Below the pieces are notes generated by a model, which was not told where the DNA came from, did no database searches, and saw nothing but the letters and a program-made list of their open reading frames with translations. A stretch of 64,000 nucleotides of DNA from Luteolibacter yonseiensis. GTDB lineage: Bacteria; Verrucomicrobiota; Verrucomicrobiia; Verrucomicrobiales; Akkermansiaceae. The stretch spans positions 682,001-746,000 of the forward strand of contig NZ_JAENIK010000004.1 in the NCBI RefSeq assembly GCF_016595465.1. Reading direction: 5' to 3'. Shown here in pieces: positions 19,264-27,912 of the stretch. The first letter of the stretch is position 1. The number at the start of each line of letters is the position of its first letter. Made by a program: the position numbers and the translations under genes.

Positions 19264-20580
19264 TCAGAGAAGCATCAGGGCCGGTTGCTCGATGAGTTTC
19301 TTGATTTCCGACAGGAAGGCGGCTCCCACGGCACCATCGACCACGCGGTGGTCACAGGAGAGGCCGAGGTTCATGCGCAGGCCGGGAACGATCTGGCCGT
19401 TTTTCACGACGGGTTTCTCGATCGCCGCACCCACGGAGAGAATGGCGGCCTGAGGCGGGTTCACGATGGCATCGAATGACTCGATTCCCCAGGCACCGAG
19501 GTTCGAGACGGTGATCGTGCCACCGTCGAACTCATCCGGTTTGAGTTTTTTGTCCTTGGCCCGGACGGCGAAGTCCTTGACCGCACGGGAGATGGCGAGC
19601 AGAGACTTGGACTCGGCTTGTTTGATGACCGGGGTGACGAGACCATCTTCCACGGCGATGGCAACGGAAAGGCCGACGTGCTTGAATTTCACGATGTGGT
19701 CACCGGCGTAGGAAGCGTTCACGGCAGGAACCGCTTCGGCAGCGTTGATGACGGCCTTGAGGATGAAGTCGTTGACGGAATATTTGTTGCCGTGGGTCTT
19801 TTCCGCCTGGGCGTTGACCTGTGCGCGGAGGGCCATGAGCGGTGCCGCGTCGACCTCGAGGTGGAGGTAGAAATGTGGGATCGTCGTCTTGGAAGTAAGC
19901 AGACGCGAGGCGATGACCTTGCGCATGGAGGAAAGCTCGATGCGTTCATCGCCTTCTTTCGCGGTGGGCAGAATGGCGGCAGCGGCGGGTGCCGGCGCGG
20001 CAGGAGCTGCGGTTTTGGATTTTGCCGAGGCTGCGAGAGCGGCGGCGGCGGATGCTTCGGTGGATGCCTTCGCTTTTGGAGATGCGGTGGCGGATTCGAC
20101 ATCGCTTTTCACAATACGTCCGGCTGGTCCGGAACCACTGACGGTTGAGAGATCCACGCCGGTTTCGGCCGCGATCTTGCGGGCGAGCGGTGAGGCCTTG
20201 ATGCGGTCTCCGGAAGGAGTGGCGTCAGGAGTGGTGGTCGCGGGCGAGGCGGCTGTCGCAGGTGCGGGAGCGGATTCGGCGGCGGCCGGTGCGGATGCCG
20301 CGGCTGGTTGTGATGCGGGAGCAGGAGCGGCGGAACCGCTGGAATCCCCATCAAGCACGGCGAGAATTCCGCCGATCACGGCCTTTTCACCCTCTTGAAC
20401 GAGAATCTCGGTGATGACTCCATCATCGAAGGCCTCCATCTCCATGGTGGCTTTGTCGGTTTCGACTTCAGCGAGAATGTCACCAATTTCGACAGTGTCG
20501 CCGACTTGTTTGTGCCATTTGATGAGGGTTCCCTCGGTCATGGTATCCGAGAGTTTAGGCATTTCGATGTTCACAGACAT
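19264..20580 (-). CDS. pdhC: Pyruvate dehydrogenase E2, dihydrolipoamide acetyltransferase
   Basis: Transfers the acetyl group from E1-bound lipoate to CoA. One N-terminal lipoyl domain (lipoyl-Lys in 'EVETDKATMEMEAF', about residue 43) is followed by an Ala/Pro/Ser linker, the E1/E3-binding domain ('ASPLARKIAAETGVDLSTVS'), another Ala-rich linker and the catalytic domain ending in the DHRVVDG active-site motif. The 438-residue length is typical for a one-lipoyl E2. It is separated from the E1 genes by two small lipoprotein genes and terminators, so it is transcribed apart from them. No E3 gene lies in the window. Confidence 0.94.
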   Translation of the reverse strand: MSVNIEMPKLSDTMTEGTLIKWHKQVGDTVEIGDILAEVETDKATMEMEAFDDGVITEILVQEGEKAVIGGILAVLDGDSSGSAAPAPASQPAAASAPAAAESAPAPATAASPATTTPDATPSGDRIKASPLARKIAAETGVDLSTVSGSGPAGRIVKSDVESATASPKAKASTEASAAAALAASAKSKTAAPAAPAPAAAAILPTAKEGDERIELSSMRKVIASRLLTSKTTIPHFYLHLEVDAAPLMALRAQVNAQAEKTHGNKYSVNDFILKAVINAAEAVPAVNASYAGDHIVKFKHVGLSVAIAVEDGLVTPVIKQAESKSLLAISRAVKDFAVRAKDKKLKPDEFDGGTITVSNLGAWGIESFDAIVNPPQAAILSVGAAIEKPVVKNGQIVPGLRMNLGLSCDHRVVDGAVGAAFLSEIKKLIEQPALMLL

Positions 20581-20662
20581 GGTATTGATAGGGAATGGAG
20601 TCGGATTGAGAATGGGAAAAAGTCAGGGCATTTCCAGCCTTTTTACGGGGAGAATTGGAGGA

Positions 20663-20700
20663 CAAAAAAAGCGCGGGGAGTGAGTGTCTCCGCCGCGCTT
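20663..20700 (-). terminator. Rho-independent terminator of the 132-residue lipoprotein
   Basis: AAGCGCGGCGGAGA pairs imperfectly with the CTCCCCGCGCTT arm; on the minus strand a run of seven T follows. It lies about 20 bp after the lipoprotein stop. Confidence 0.8.
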
Positions 20701-20720
20701 GGAAATCGTGCTGGTTCAGC

Positions 20721-21119
20721 TCAAGGAGCGATCGGCTTCATGGTTGGGACCAGGCCGAGGTTCGGGCTGCCGACGGAACCTTGGGCGCTTGCCAACTTGA
20801 GGGTGGACTCGGCAGTGGTGCCGCATGCGCTTTTCTCCGGGCAGTAATAGTGGGTGCAAGCAACGCGCTTGATACCGACGCGCTTGGTGACGGTCTTGTA
20901 GCGTGGCACTTTTTCCTCGATGGTCTGCACCATGCCGCCTTTGCCGTCCTGGCCTGGGACGACGACTTCCTTCGTGACGGTGTCGTAGTGGCAGGTTTTC
21001 ACCTGGCGGGTCTCGGTCCGGTAGCCGGCGAATTGCTTGGTGAAGCCGTAATCGGAGCAGCAGGAGGAGAAACCGAGGGAAACGGCGACAAGTGAGGCAC
21101 AAAGAAGGAGGTTTTTCAT
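20721..21119 (-). CDS. Secreted lipoprotein, unknown function
   Basis: Not recognised. The signal ends in the lipobox GFSSC (Cys20), directly followed by a second Cys. The mature part has several short 'KxVxxxVxV'-like strands ('TKEVVVPGQ', 'IEEKVPRYKTVTKRVGIKRV') and a CTHYYCPEKSAC cysteine cluster (about residues 96-107). It is flanked by its own terminator and by a tiny second lipoprotein gene. Confidence 0.7.
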   Translation of the reverse strand: MKNLLLCASLVAVSLGFSSCCSDYGFTKQFAGYRTETRQVKTCHYDTVTKEVVVPGQDGKGGMVQTIEEKVPRYKTVTKRVGIKRVACTHYYCPEKSACGTTAESTLKLASAQGSVGSPNLGLVPTMKPIAP

Positions 21120-21159
21120 GATGATAAGTTAATTATGGAGAGGGAAATGAGTGGTATTT

Positions 21160-21237
21160 TTAAAACATGCAGCAACAGGAGGCCAGACACAGCGCCGCAG
21201 CTGCCGCAGCGATGAGAGTTGTGATACGTAGGAACAT
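21160..21237 (-). CDS. Tiny lipoprotein (25 residues)
   Basis: The ATG at 21237 opens a 25-codon frame that is almost only a lipoprotein signal: a short basic start, a run 'LIAAAAAALCLASCCCMF' and a TAA. The lipobox LASC would leave a lipid-anchored tail of about five residues (CCCMF). It lies between the E1-beta terminator and the 132-residue lipoprotein on the same strand. I see no strong ribosome site, so expression is unproven. It resembles entericidin-like mini-lipoproteins in design, not in sequence. Confidence 0.45.
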   Translation of the reverse strand: MFLRITTLIAAAAAALCLASCCCMF

Positions 21238-21272
21238 AAAACAGATGCTAGGACGGCATGGTGAGTTGGCAA

Positions 21273-21317
21273 CAAAAAAGACGGCGGGGACCCGGGAAGT
21301 TTGGCCCCGCCGTCTTT
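21273..21317 (-). terminator. Strong terminator after the PDH E1 beta gene
   Basis: Perfect 13-bp arms AAAGACGGCGGGG (21277-21289) and CCCCGCCGTCTTT (21305-21317); the minus strand continues with TTTTTT. It starts 16 bp past the E1-beta stop and closes the DUF6580-E1 alpha-E1 beta transcript. Confidence 0.88.
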
Positions 21318-21333
21318 GTCAGAAACAGATGGA

Positions 21334-22320
<987 letters not shown>

Positions 22321-22368
22321 GGAAAATTTTCGGAATTGGAATTGCGGAGGGTGGATGGAAGAACCGGA

Positions 22369-23445
22369 TCAGTCGTTGAAGAAATGTTGTCCGATTTGCG
22401 AAGCGGGAGTGTTGTTGTCCGACTCCCAGTAAACGTCGGTGCTGATGTCCGCGATGGTTGGGGCGGGTGATTCTTCGGCGAATTTCGCGGAAGCCGCGGC
22501 TTCGGTTTTCGCGGCATCATTGATGGACTTGACCAAGTCATCGTTAAGCACGCCTTCCTCAAGCAGCTTGCGTTCGAAGACCATGATGGGATCATGGTTG
22601 TTCTTGTAGTTTTCGATTTCCTCGGGAGTGCGGTATTTCTTGTGGTTCGCATCCGCCACGCTGTGGCCGTAGTAACGGTAGGTGTCGATTTCAAGGACGG
22701 TGGGCTTGTGCTCCTTGCGCGCACGTTCCATGGCGATGTGTGCCTTGGCGCGGACTTCGTAAACATCGGAACCGTTCACCACATCCCATTCGATGCCGTA
22801 GGCTTCGGCACGTTGGGCGAGGCAGCCATTGTAGGCGGAAGAACGCTTTTGCGAGGTGCCCATGGAGTAGCCGTTGTTTTCAATGACGTAAACGACGGGG
22901 ATTCCGAAAAGCGCCGCGATGTTGAGCGATTCGTGGAAAGCGCCTTGGTTGACCGCGCCATCACCCAGATAGCAGAGACAGCAACCTTCGCGGCCGAGAT
23001 ACTTCAGGCCATATGCAAGGCCGAGGCCGAGCGGAGTCTGACCGGCGACGATACCATGACCACCCCAGAAATTCTTGTCGGGCGCGAAGAAGTGCATCGA
23101 ACCGCCCTTGCCTTTCGAGCAACCGGTTTGTTTGCCGAACATTTCGGCCATGCATTCGTTCATTCCCATGCCGACGGCGAGAGCGTGACCGTGATCGCGA
23201 TATGCGGTGATGAAATGATCGTCAGCTCCACCGAGGGAGATCGTGCCAACGGCCACGGACTCCTGACCGATGTAGAGGTGGAGGAAACCCGCCATCTTGC
23301 CAGCATTGTAGAATTTCAGCGCAGCCTGCTCGAACCGGCGGATACGGACCATTTGCGTGTAGAGCTCGATCTTGCGCTGTGGAGTCAGCGATTGATTGAT
23401 GGGCGAGCTGGCGAAATCGAGTGGAGTTGGACTGGCGCTGATCAT
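22369..23445 (-). CDS. pdhA: Pyruvate dehydrogenase E1 component, alpha subunit
   Basis: Alpha chain of E1. The thiamine-diphosphate motif runs from GDG ('LGDGAVNQGAFHESLNIAAL') to the paired Asn of 'VYVIENNGYSMGTS'; the phosphorylation-loop-like 'YRYYGHSVADANHKKYR' is present. The 358-residue protein has an acidic Ala/Glu-rich C-terminal tail (about 310-358), longer than in many alpha chains. It follows the DUF6580 gene by 29 bp and precedes pdhB. Confidence 0.95.
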   Translation of the reverse strand: MISASPTPLDFASSPINQSLTPQRKIELYTQMVRIRRFEQAALKFYNAGKMAGFLHLYIGQESVAVGTISLGGADDHFITAYRDHGHALAVGMGMNECMAEMFGKQTGCSKGKGGSMHFFAPDKNFWGGHGIVAGQTPLGLGLAYGLKYLGREGCCLCYLGDGAVNQGAFHESLNIAALFGIPVVYVIENNGYSMGTSQKRSSAYNGCLAQRAEAYGIEWDVVNGSDVYEVRAKAHIAMERARKEHKPTVLEIDTYRYYGHSVADANHKKYRTPEEIENYKNNHDPIMVFERKLLEEGVLNDDLVKSINDAAKTEAAASAKFAEESPAPTIADISTDVYWESDNNTPASQIGQHFFND

Positions 23446-23474
23446 GATTGGCTTGGGAAAAGGGGAGGGATGAT

Positions 23475-24038
23475 TTACTTGGCGAGCACCGGTTGGGCGG
23501 CGGCAACCTTTGGTTTGGGCAGGCGGAGCTGGGCTCCGATGAAGATGGCGGTGAAGAGGACGTTCGCCGCCGCGAAATTACGGAGGAAGACCCAGGAAGG
23601 AATCGTGGAACCGGTGGGTCCGGTCCAGAGCGACTGCCAGAGACCCGTGAGGGATTTTTCATACATGGGATCACCGATCCAGGCGGCACCGTTGGTGATG
23701 AGGTGGAAGATGACGGCGGATGCAAGAGACCCCGCAAGAAGCTTTGGGAAACTCTGACCTGACAGTGCCTTACCCATGAAAAATACAGCAACGTATGCCA
23801 GGAGCGTGGTGGCGAAAATGGGGAGATCGGTAACGGGCCCTTTGGCGAAGAAGTAGGTCACGGCCCAAATGCCGAAGGGAATGGCGAAACCACGCCACCC
23901 GGATGCCAGCATGGCACCACAAAAAAACAATGCCGCCAACGGCTGGAAATTAGGCTGGGATTCAGGAAGCGCGCTTCCCAATAACCGGAATGCGATGAGC
24001 AGTCCGACGATCAGACCGAGTGGCAGGTAGCGTTGCAT
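23475..24038 (-). CDS. DUF6580-like membrane protein
   Basis: Polytopic membrane protein with about five hydrophobic segments. The 'NFQPLAALFFCGAMLASGWR' and 'NGAAWIGDPMYEKSLTGLWQ' segments match what I know of DUF6580. The ATG at 24038 is preferred since the family starts close to the first membrane segment; the frame is open to 24119, which would add 27 residues. It is the first gene of the E1 operon; its role there is unknown, though related proteins are often thought to be small-molecule or vitamin transporters. Confidence 0.75.
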   Translation of the reverse strand: MQRYLPLGLIVGLLIAFRLLGSALPESQPNFQPLAALFFCGAMLASGWRGFAIPFGIWAVTYFFAKGPVTDLPIFATTLLAYVAVFFMGKALSGQSFPKLLAGSLASAVIFHLITNGAAWIGDPMYEKSLTGLWQSLWTGPTGSTIPSWVFLRNFAAANVLFTAIFIGAQLRLPKPKVAAAQPVLAK

Positions 24039-24176
24039 GACCCGCAGAGAATTGTGGATTTTTACGGACACGGCTAGACCAAAATCCCGGGTCACAAAAG
24101 GTTTTTTCATGTCTGACATTCTGATTTTTCAAGAGGCTGGAGCAGAGACTCGGTGGGAGGAAGTAGCAATGATCAA

Positions 24177-24192
24177 TGTTCCACGTGGAACA
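24177..24192. promoter_or_regulatory. parS: parS-like ParB-binding site 1
   Basis: TGTTCCACGTGGAACA, a perfect 16-bp palindrome matching the bacterial parS consensus (TGTTNCACGTGNAACA). It lies in the short divergent region before mnmG, 62 bp upstream of the ATG. Confidence 0.85.
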
Positions 24193-24254
24193 TTCGATGA
24201 TTTTTTCGGGGCTTGAGTGTGGCGACCCCGGCGTTACCTTGTGGGTCTCCAAAG

Positions 24255-26129
24255 ATGTTTCGATTCCCCAAGTGCTACGATGTGATTGTGATTGGTGCCG
24301 GTCATGCTGGTGTGGAAGCCGCAATGGCGGCCGCACGCATGGGTGCGGAGGTGGCCGTGCTCACCCAGAACCTCGACACAATCGGCCAGATGTCGTGCAA
24401 CCCGGCCATCGGTGGTCTTGCCAAAGGCCATATGGTCCGTGAAATCGATGCTTTGGGAGGTGTGATGGGATTGAATACGGACGCCACGGGGATTCAATGG
24501 CGCATGCTTAACGCCTCGAAGGGTCCGTCCGTGCGTGCCCCACGCGCGCAGTGCGATAAGAAGGCATACCAGTTTCGCATGAAACGCGAACTCGAGGCCA
24601 TGCCCGGAGTCGAAATCCACCAGGGAAACGTGGCTGAACTTCTGGTGCAGGACGACCACATCACGGGAGTTGTTACTTCACTGGGGATGGAGATTTCCGG
24701 GAAGTCCGTGATTCTCAGCGCCGGGACTTTCATGGGAGGCCTCATGCATGTCGGTCTCCGTAACGAGAAGGGAGGACGGATGGGGGATGCTACCTCTCAC
24801 GTGTCCGAATCGCTTAAACGGCTGGGTTTCGAAGTGGAACGCTTTAAAACCGGAACGCCCTGCCGCTTGAATGCCCGATCCATTGATTTTTCCAAATGTG
24901 AGCGCCAGGATGGTGACACCCCCGTTCCTAGGTTCAGTTTCATGGCAGACACGCTTCAAAAGGGCGAAAATGACCTGTTCACTCTCAATCCTTGGGGGGA
25001 TCCAATGTTCCACGTGGAACAAATGCCGTGCTGGATCACTTACACCAACCCCCGCACCCATGAGATCATCGCGGGAAATCTTCACCAGTCGCCCATGTAT
25101 TGTGGGGTGATTGAGGGAGTGGGGCCACGGTATTGTCCCTCCATTGAAGACAAGGTGGTGCGGTTCGCGGAAAAAGAACGTCATCAGGTTTTCCTTGAGC
25201 CTGAAGGACGTCATACCCTCGAATACTACGTCAATGGCGTATCAACTTCTCTGCCTTACGAGGTGCAGCTCGATTTTCTGCGATCTATCGTGGGGCTGGA
25301 AAAGTGTGAGATCCTCCGCCCTGGCTATGCGGTTGAGTATGATTATTGTCCACCCACCCAGCTCCGCCATACACTGGAGACGAAAAAGATCGAGGGTCTT
25401 TACTTTGCCGGCCAGATCAACGGAACCTCCGGCTACGAAGAAGCGGCCGGGCAGGGGCTTATCGCAGGAACAAACGCGGCGCTTAAAGCCCTTGGAAAAC
25501 CGGAGTTTGTCCTAGGCCGCGACGAGGCCTACCTCGGCGTGATGGTGGACGACCTGGTCACGCGAGGCTGCACCGAACCCTATCGCATGTTCACCAGCCG
25601 GGCAGAATACCGCCTGCTCCTGCGCCAGGACAATGCGGATCTCCGGCTCACTCCGAAAGCTACAGAAATAGGCCTCACCAGCGGTGAACGTGTCCGGCGG
25701 GTGGAGGAAAAACGGGTTGGTCTGGAAAGGGCGGATTCTTATGTCCGCCAGGTAGTGCACGAAGGGGTGAAACTGGATCAATGGTTGCGGCGAAGTGAGA
25801 ATGAGTGGCACACGCTCCCTGAAAACCTGCTTTCAGAGTTCCACGTGGAACTTTGGCCGCTCATTGAGACGAATTTCAAATATGAAGGTCATCTCGTCCG
25901 CCAGCAGGCTCAGATCGATCGCATGACTCGGCAGGAAAGCAGGCGCATCCCTGCGACGCTGGATTACACGACCATCCATGGCTTGAAAAAAGAGGCGCAG
26001 ATTCGATTCAGTGAGATCCTCCCGGCGACCTTGGGTCAGGCGGGCCGCATCCCGGGCATCACTCCGGCGGATCTGGCAATTCTGGTGATATGGTTGGAAA
26101 AACTCGAAAGAGAACCTGCCGTCCGGTAA
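24255..26129 (+). CDS. mnmG: tRNA uridine-5-carboxymethylaminomethyl modification enzyme MnmG (GidA)
   Basis: FAD-dependent enzyme that, with MnmE, installs the cmnm5 group on wobble U34 of tRNAs. The N-terminal FAD motif is '[20 protein letters not shown]'; '[22 protein letters not shown]', 'GTFMGG', 'FKTGTPCRL' and '[13 protein letters not shown]' are signature segments. The ATG at 24255 gives 624 residues, the usual length; an upstream TTG at 24213 is less likely. Two parS palindromes lie inside the gene and are read as FHVE both times. The rsmG/parAB genes that often follow gidA are not here; a DUF885 gene follows after 52 bp. Confidence 0.96.
   Translation: MFRFPKCYDVIVIGAGHAGVEAAMAAARMGAEVAVLTQNLDTIGQMSCNPAIGGLAKGHMVREIDALGGVMGLNTDATGIQWRMLNASKGPSVRAPRAQCDKKAYQFRMKRELEAMPGVEIHQGNVAELLVQDDHITGVVTSLGMEISGKSVILSAGTFMGGLMHVGLRNEKGGRMGDATSHVSESLKRLGFEVERFKTGTPCRLNARSIDFSKCERQDGDTPVPRFSFMADTLQKGENDLFTLNPWGDPMFHVEQMPCWITYTNPRTHEIIAGNLHQSPMYCGVIEGVGPRYCPSIEDKVVRFAEKERHQVFLEPEGRHTLEYYVNGVSTSLPYEVQLDFLRSIVGLEKCEILRPGYAVEYDYCPPTQLRHTLETKKIEGLYFAGQINGTSGYEEAAGQGLIAGTNAALKALGKPEFVLGRDEAYLGVMVDDLVTRGCTEPYRMFTSRAEYRLLLRQDNADLRLTPKATEIGLTSGERVRRVEEKRVGLERADSYVRQVVHEGVKLDQWLRRSENEWHTLPENLLSEFHVELWPLIETNFKYEGHLVRQQAQIDRMTRQESRRIPATLDYTTIHGLKKEAQIRFSEILPATLGQAGRIPGITPADLAILVIWLEKLEREPAVR
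25006..25021. promoter_or_regulatory. parS: parS-like ParB-binding site 2 (inside mnmG)
   Basis: TGTTCCACGTGGAACA, identical to site 1, 829 bp from it. It is read in frame as M-FHVE-Q, just before the conserved '[12 protein letters not shown]'. Confidence 0.85.
25837..25852. promoter_or_regulatory. parS: parS-like ParB-binding site 3 (inside mnmG)
   Basis: AGTTCCACGTGGAACT, a perfect palindrome sharing the 14-bp core of sites 1 and 2, 831 bp after site 2. It is read in frame as E-FHVE-L. Only the outermost base pair departs from the consensus. Confidence 0.78.
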
Positions 26130-26181
26130 GGCTCCGCTGTTTTGCCTCGCTCTTGAAAACGTAGGCTGGAAACTTTACCCC

Positions 26182-27891
26182 ATGCGCCTGATCCTCATCT
26201 TCAGCCTGCTTCTCACCATAGTTTCCAATGCCGTAGGTTTGGATCAGATAATCGGTGAATTTGAGATGGATAGCCGTGATGTGGCCATCTCTCCTGCCGT
26301 CTCCTGGAGCGCCGCCCGGTTGGAACGCGAGGATCGCTTCCTGAACGATTGGGAGAAGCACTTGGAATCCATCGACTATGAACCACTGGATAATGTGGCC
26401 CGGATCGACTGGCATCTTCTTCGCAATCTCCTCCGGGAGCGCCGGAATGACCTATTCCTCCAACGCTCGCAACTCCAGGAGATCCATCCGCTGCTTGCTT
26501 TCAGCGAACCTTTACTGGAACTGGCCCGCGGCCTCGGCGATCGCCAGCTTGCCGATTCCGCAGAATCAGCCTCCGCACTGACCCAAGCTTCCGTTGGTTT
26601 GAAGGAACTGCGCAAACAGCTTGATGCCGGTCGTGCGAAGGATGCGCCCGCCGATTCGCTCCGGCCCACCCCCGGCTTGGCCCTGCGCGCGGTGGCCGCC
26701 ATCGATGAGTTGCGGGATAAGATCGACGGTTGGTACAAATTCTACGATGGCTTCCAGCCTGATTTCCGTTGGTGGAACGAACAGCCCTACCGCAAACTGC
26801 TGTCAGACTTGGATGCCCTGACCTCTTTCCTGAAGAAAGACATCGCGGCGCAGAAAGGGGAACCCGACGACCCGCTTGTCGGTGATCCCATCGGTGCGGC
26901 CTCCCTCCGCAGCTCGCTGGACGCCCAGATGATTCCCTACAGCACGGAAGAACTCATCGCCATTGCGGAGAAGGAATTCGCCTGGTGCGAAGCGGAAATG
27001 AAAAAAGCCGCGACCGATCTTGGCTGCCAGACTACTGCTGAAGCCCTTGAGAAAGTGAAAAGTCATCACATCCCGGCGGGTGGCCAGGCGGCACAGACAC
27101 TTGAAATCGCCTCGAAAGCCATCCGTTTCCTGAAAGAACGCGACTTGGTCACCATCCCTCCACTTGCGGAAGAAAGCTGGGGCATATCCATGCTCAGCCC
27201 ACAGGCACAAAAAAGTCTTCCTTATGCGGTGTATGGGCAGCCGCGCATCATGGTGGCGTATGCCCATGAGGCGATGGATCATGTGGACAAACTGGAAGCC
27301 ATGCGGGGAAATGCTTATGCGTTTCTCCATATCGTCACACCTCACGAACTGATTCCGGGGCACCATCTGCAGGCTTTCATGGGGCGTCGGCATTCCGGCT
27401 ACCGTTCACCCTTCCGCACCCCGTTTTTGATCGAGGGCTGGGCGCTTCATTGGGAAATGCTGCTTTGGGATCAAGGATACACCGCCACTCCCGAGGAAAA
27501 AGTGGGGGCGCTTTTCTGGCGTATGCATCGTTGCGCACGTGTCATTGTCAGCTTGAAATTCCATCTTGGTCAAATGAACACTTCAGAGATGATTGATTTT
27601 TTGGTGGAGAAAGTCGGTCACGAACGCAGCGCCGCCACGGCGGAAGTACGCCGTTACGTCGGTCCGGCCTATGGCCCGCTTTATCAAGCAGCCTACATGA
27701 TCGGCGGTCTCCAGCTCCATGCGTTGCAAAAGGAACTTACCGGCCCCGGTTCAAAGGAGGCGATCACTCTCCGTCAATTCCACGATCGGATTCTCACGCA
27801 AGGCCCCATTCCGATCCAAATGATCCGAGCTGCTTTGAAGAATGAATCACTCCCGAAATCGTGGAAACCAGACTGGCGTTTCGCGGATTGA
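26182..27891 (+). CDS. Secreted DUF885 family protein (putative metallopeptidase)
   Basis: Exported protein with a signal peptide (about residues 1-19). The C-terminal half holds the DUF885 zinc signature 'VTPHELIPGHHLQAF' (HExxxHH) with the downstream Glu in 'LIEGWALHWEMLLWD', and 'MIGGLQLHALQKEL' near the end. The 569-residue length is normal. Members of the family are predicted peptidases; the substrate is not known. It follows mnmG by 52 bp on the same strand. Confidence 0.88.
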   Translation: MRLILIFSLLLTIVSNAVGLDQIIGEFEMDSRDVAISPAVSWSAARLEREDRFLNDWEKHLESIDYEPLDNVARIDWHLLRNLLRERRNDLFLQRSQLQEIHPLLAFSEPLLELARGLGDRQLADSAESASALTQASVGLKELRKQLDAGRAKDAPADSLRPTPGLALRAVAAIDELRDKIDGWYKFYDGFQPDFRWWNEQPYRKLLSDLDALTSFLKKDIAAQKGEPDDPLVGDPIGAASLRSSLDAQMIPYSTEELIAIAEKEFAWCEAEMKKAATDLGCQTTAEALEKVKSHHIPAGGQAAQTLEIASKAIRFLKERDLVTIPPLAEESWGISMLSPQAQKSLPYAVYGQPRIMVAYAHEAMDHVDKLEAMRGNAYAFLHIVTPHELIPGHHLQAFMGRRHSGYRSPFRTPFLIEGWALHWEMLLWDQGYTATPEEKVGALFWRMHRCARVIVSLKFHLGQMNTSEMIDFLVEKVGHERSAATAEVRRYVGPAYGPLYQAAYMIGGLQLHALQKELTGPGSKEAITLRQFHDRILTQGPIPIQMIRAALKNESLPKSWKPDWRFAD

Positions 27892-27912
27892 ACCAGTTCC
27901 AGCGGGTTGGCA

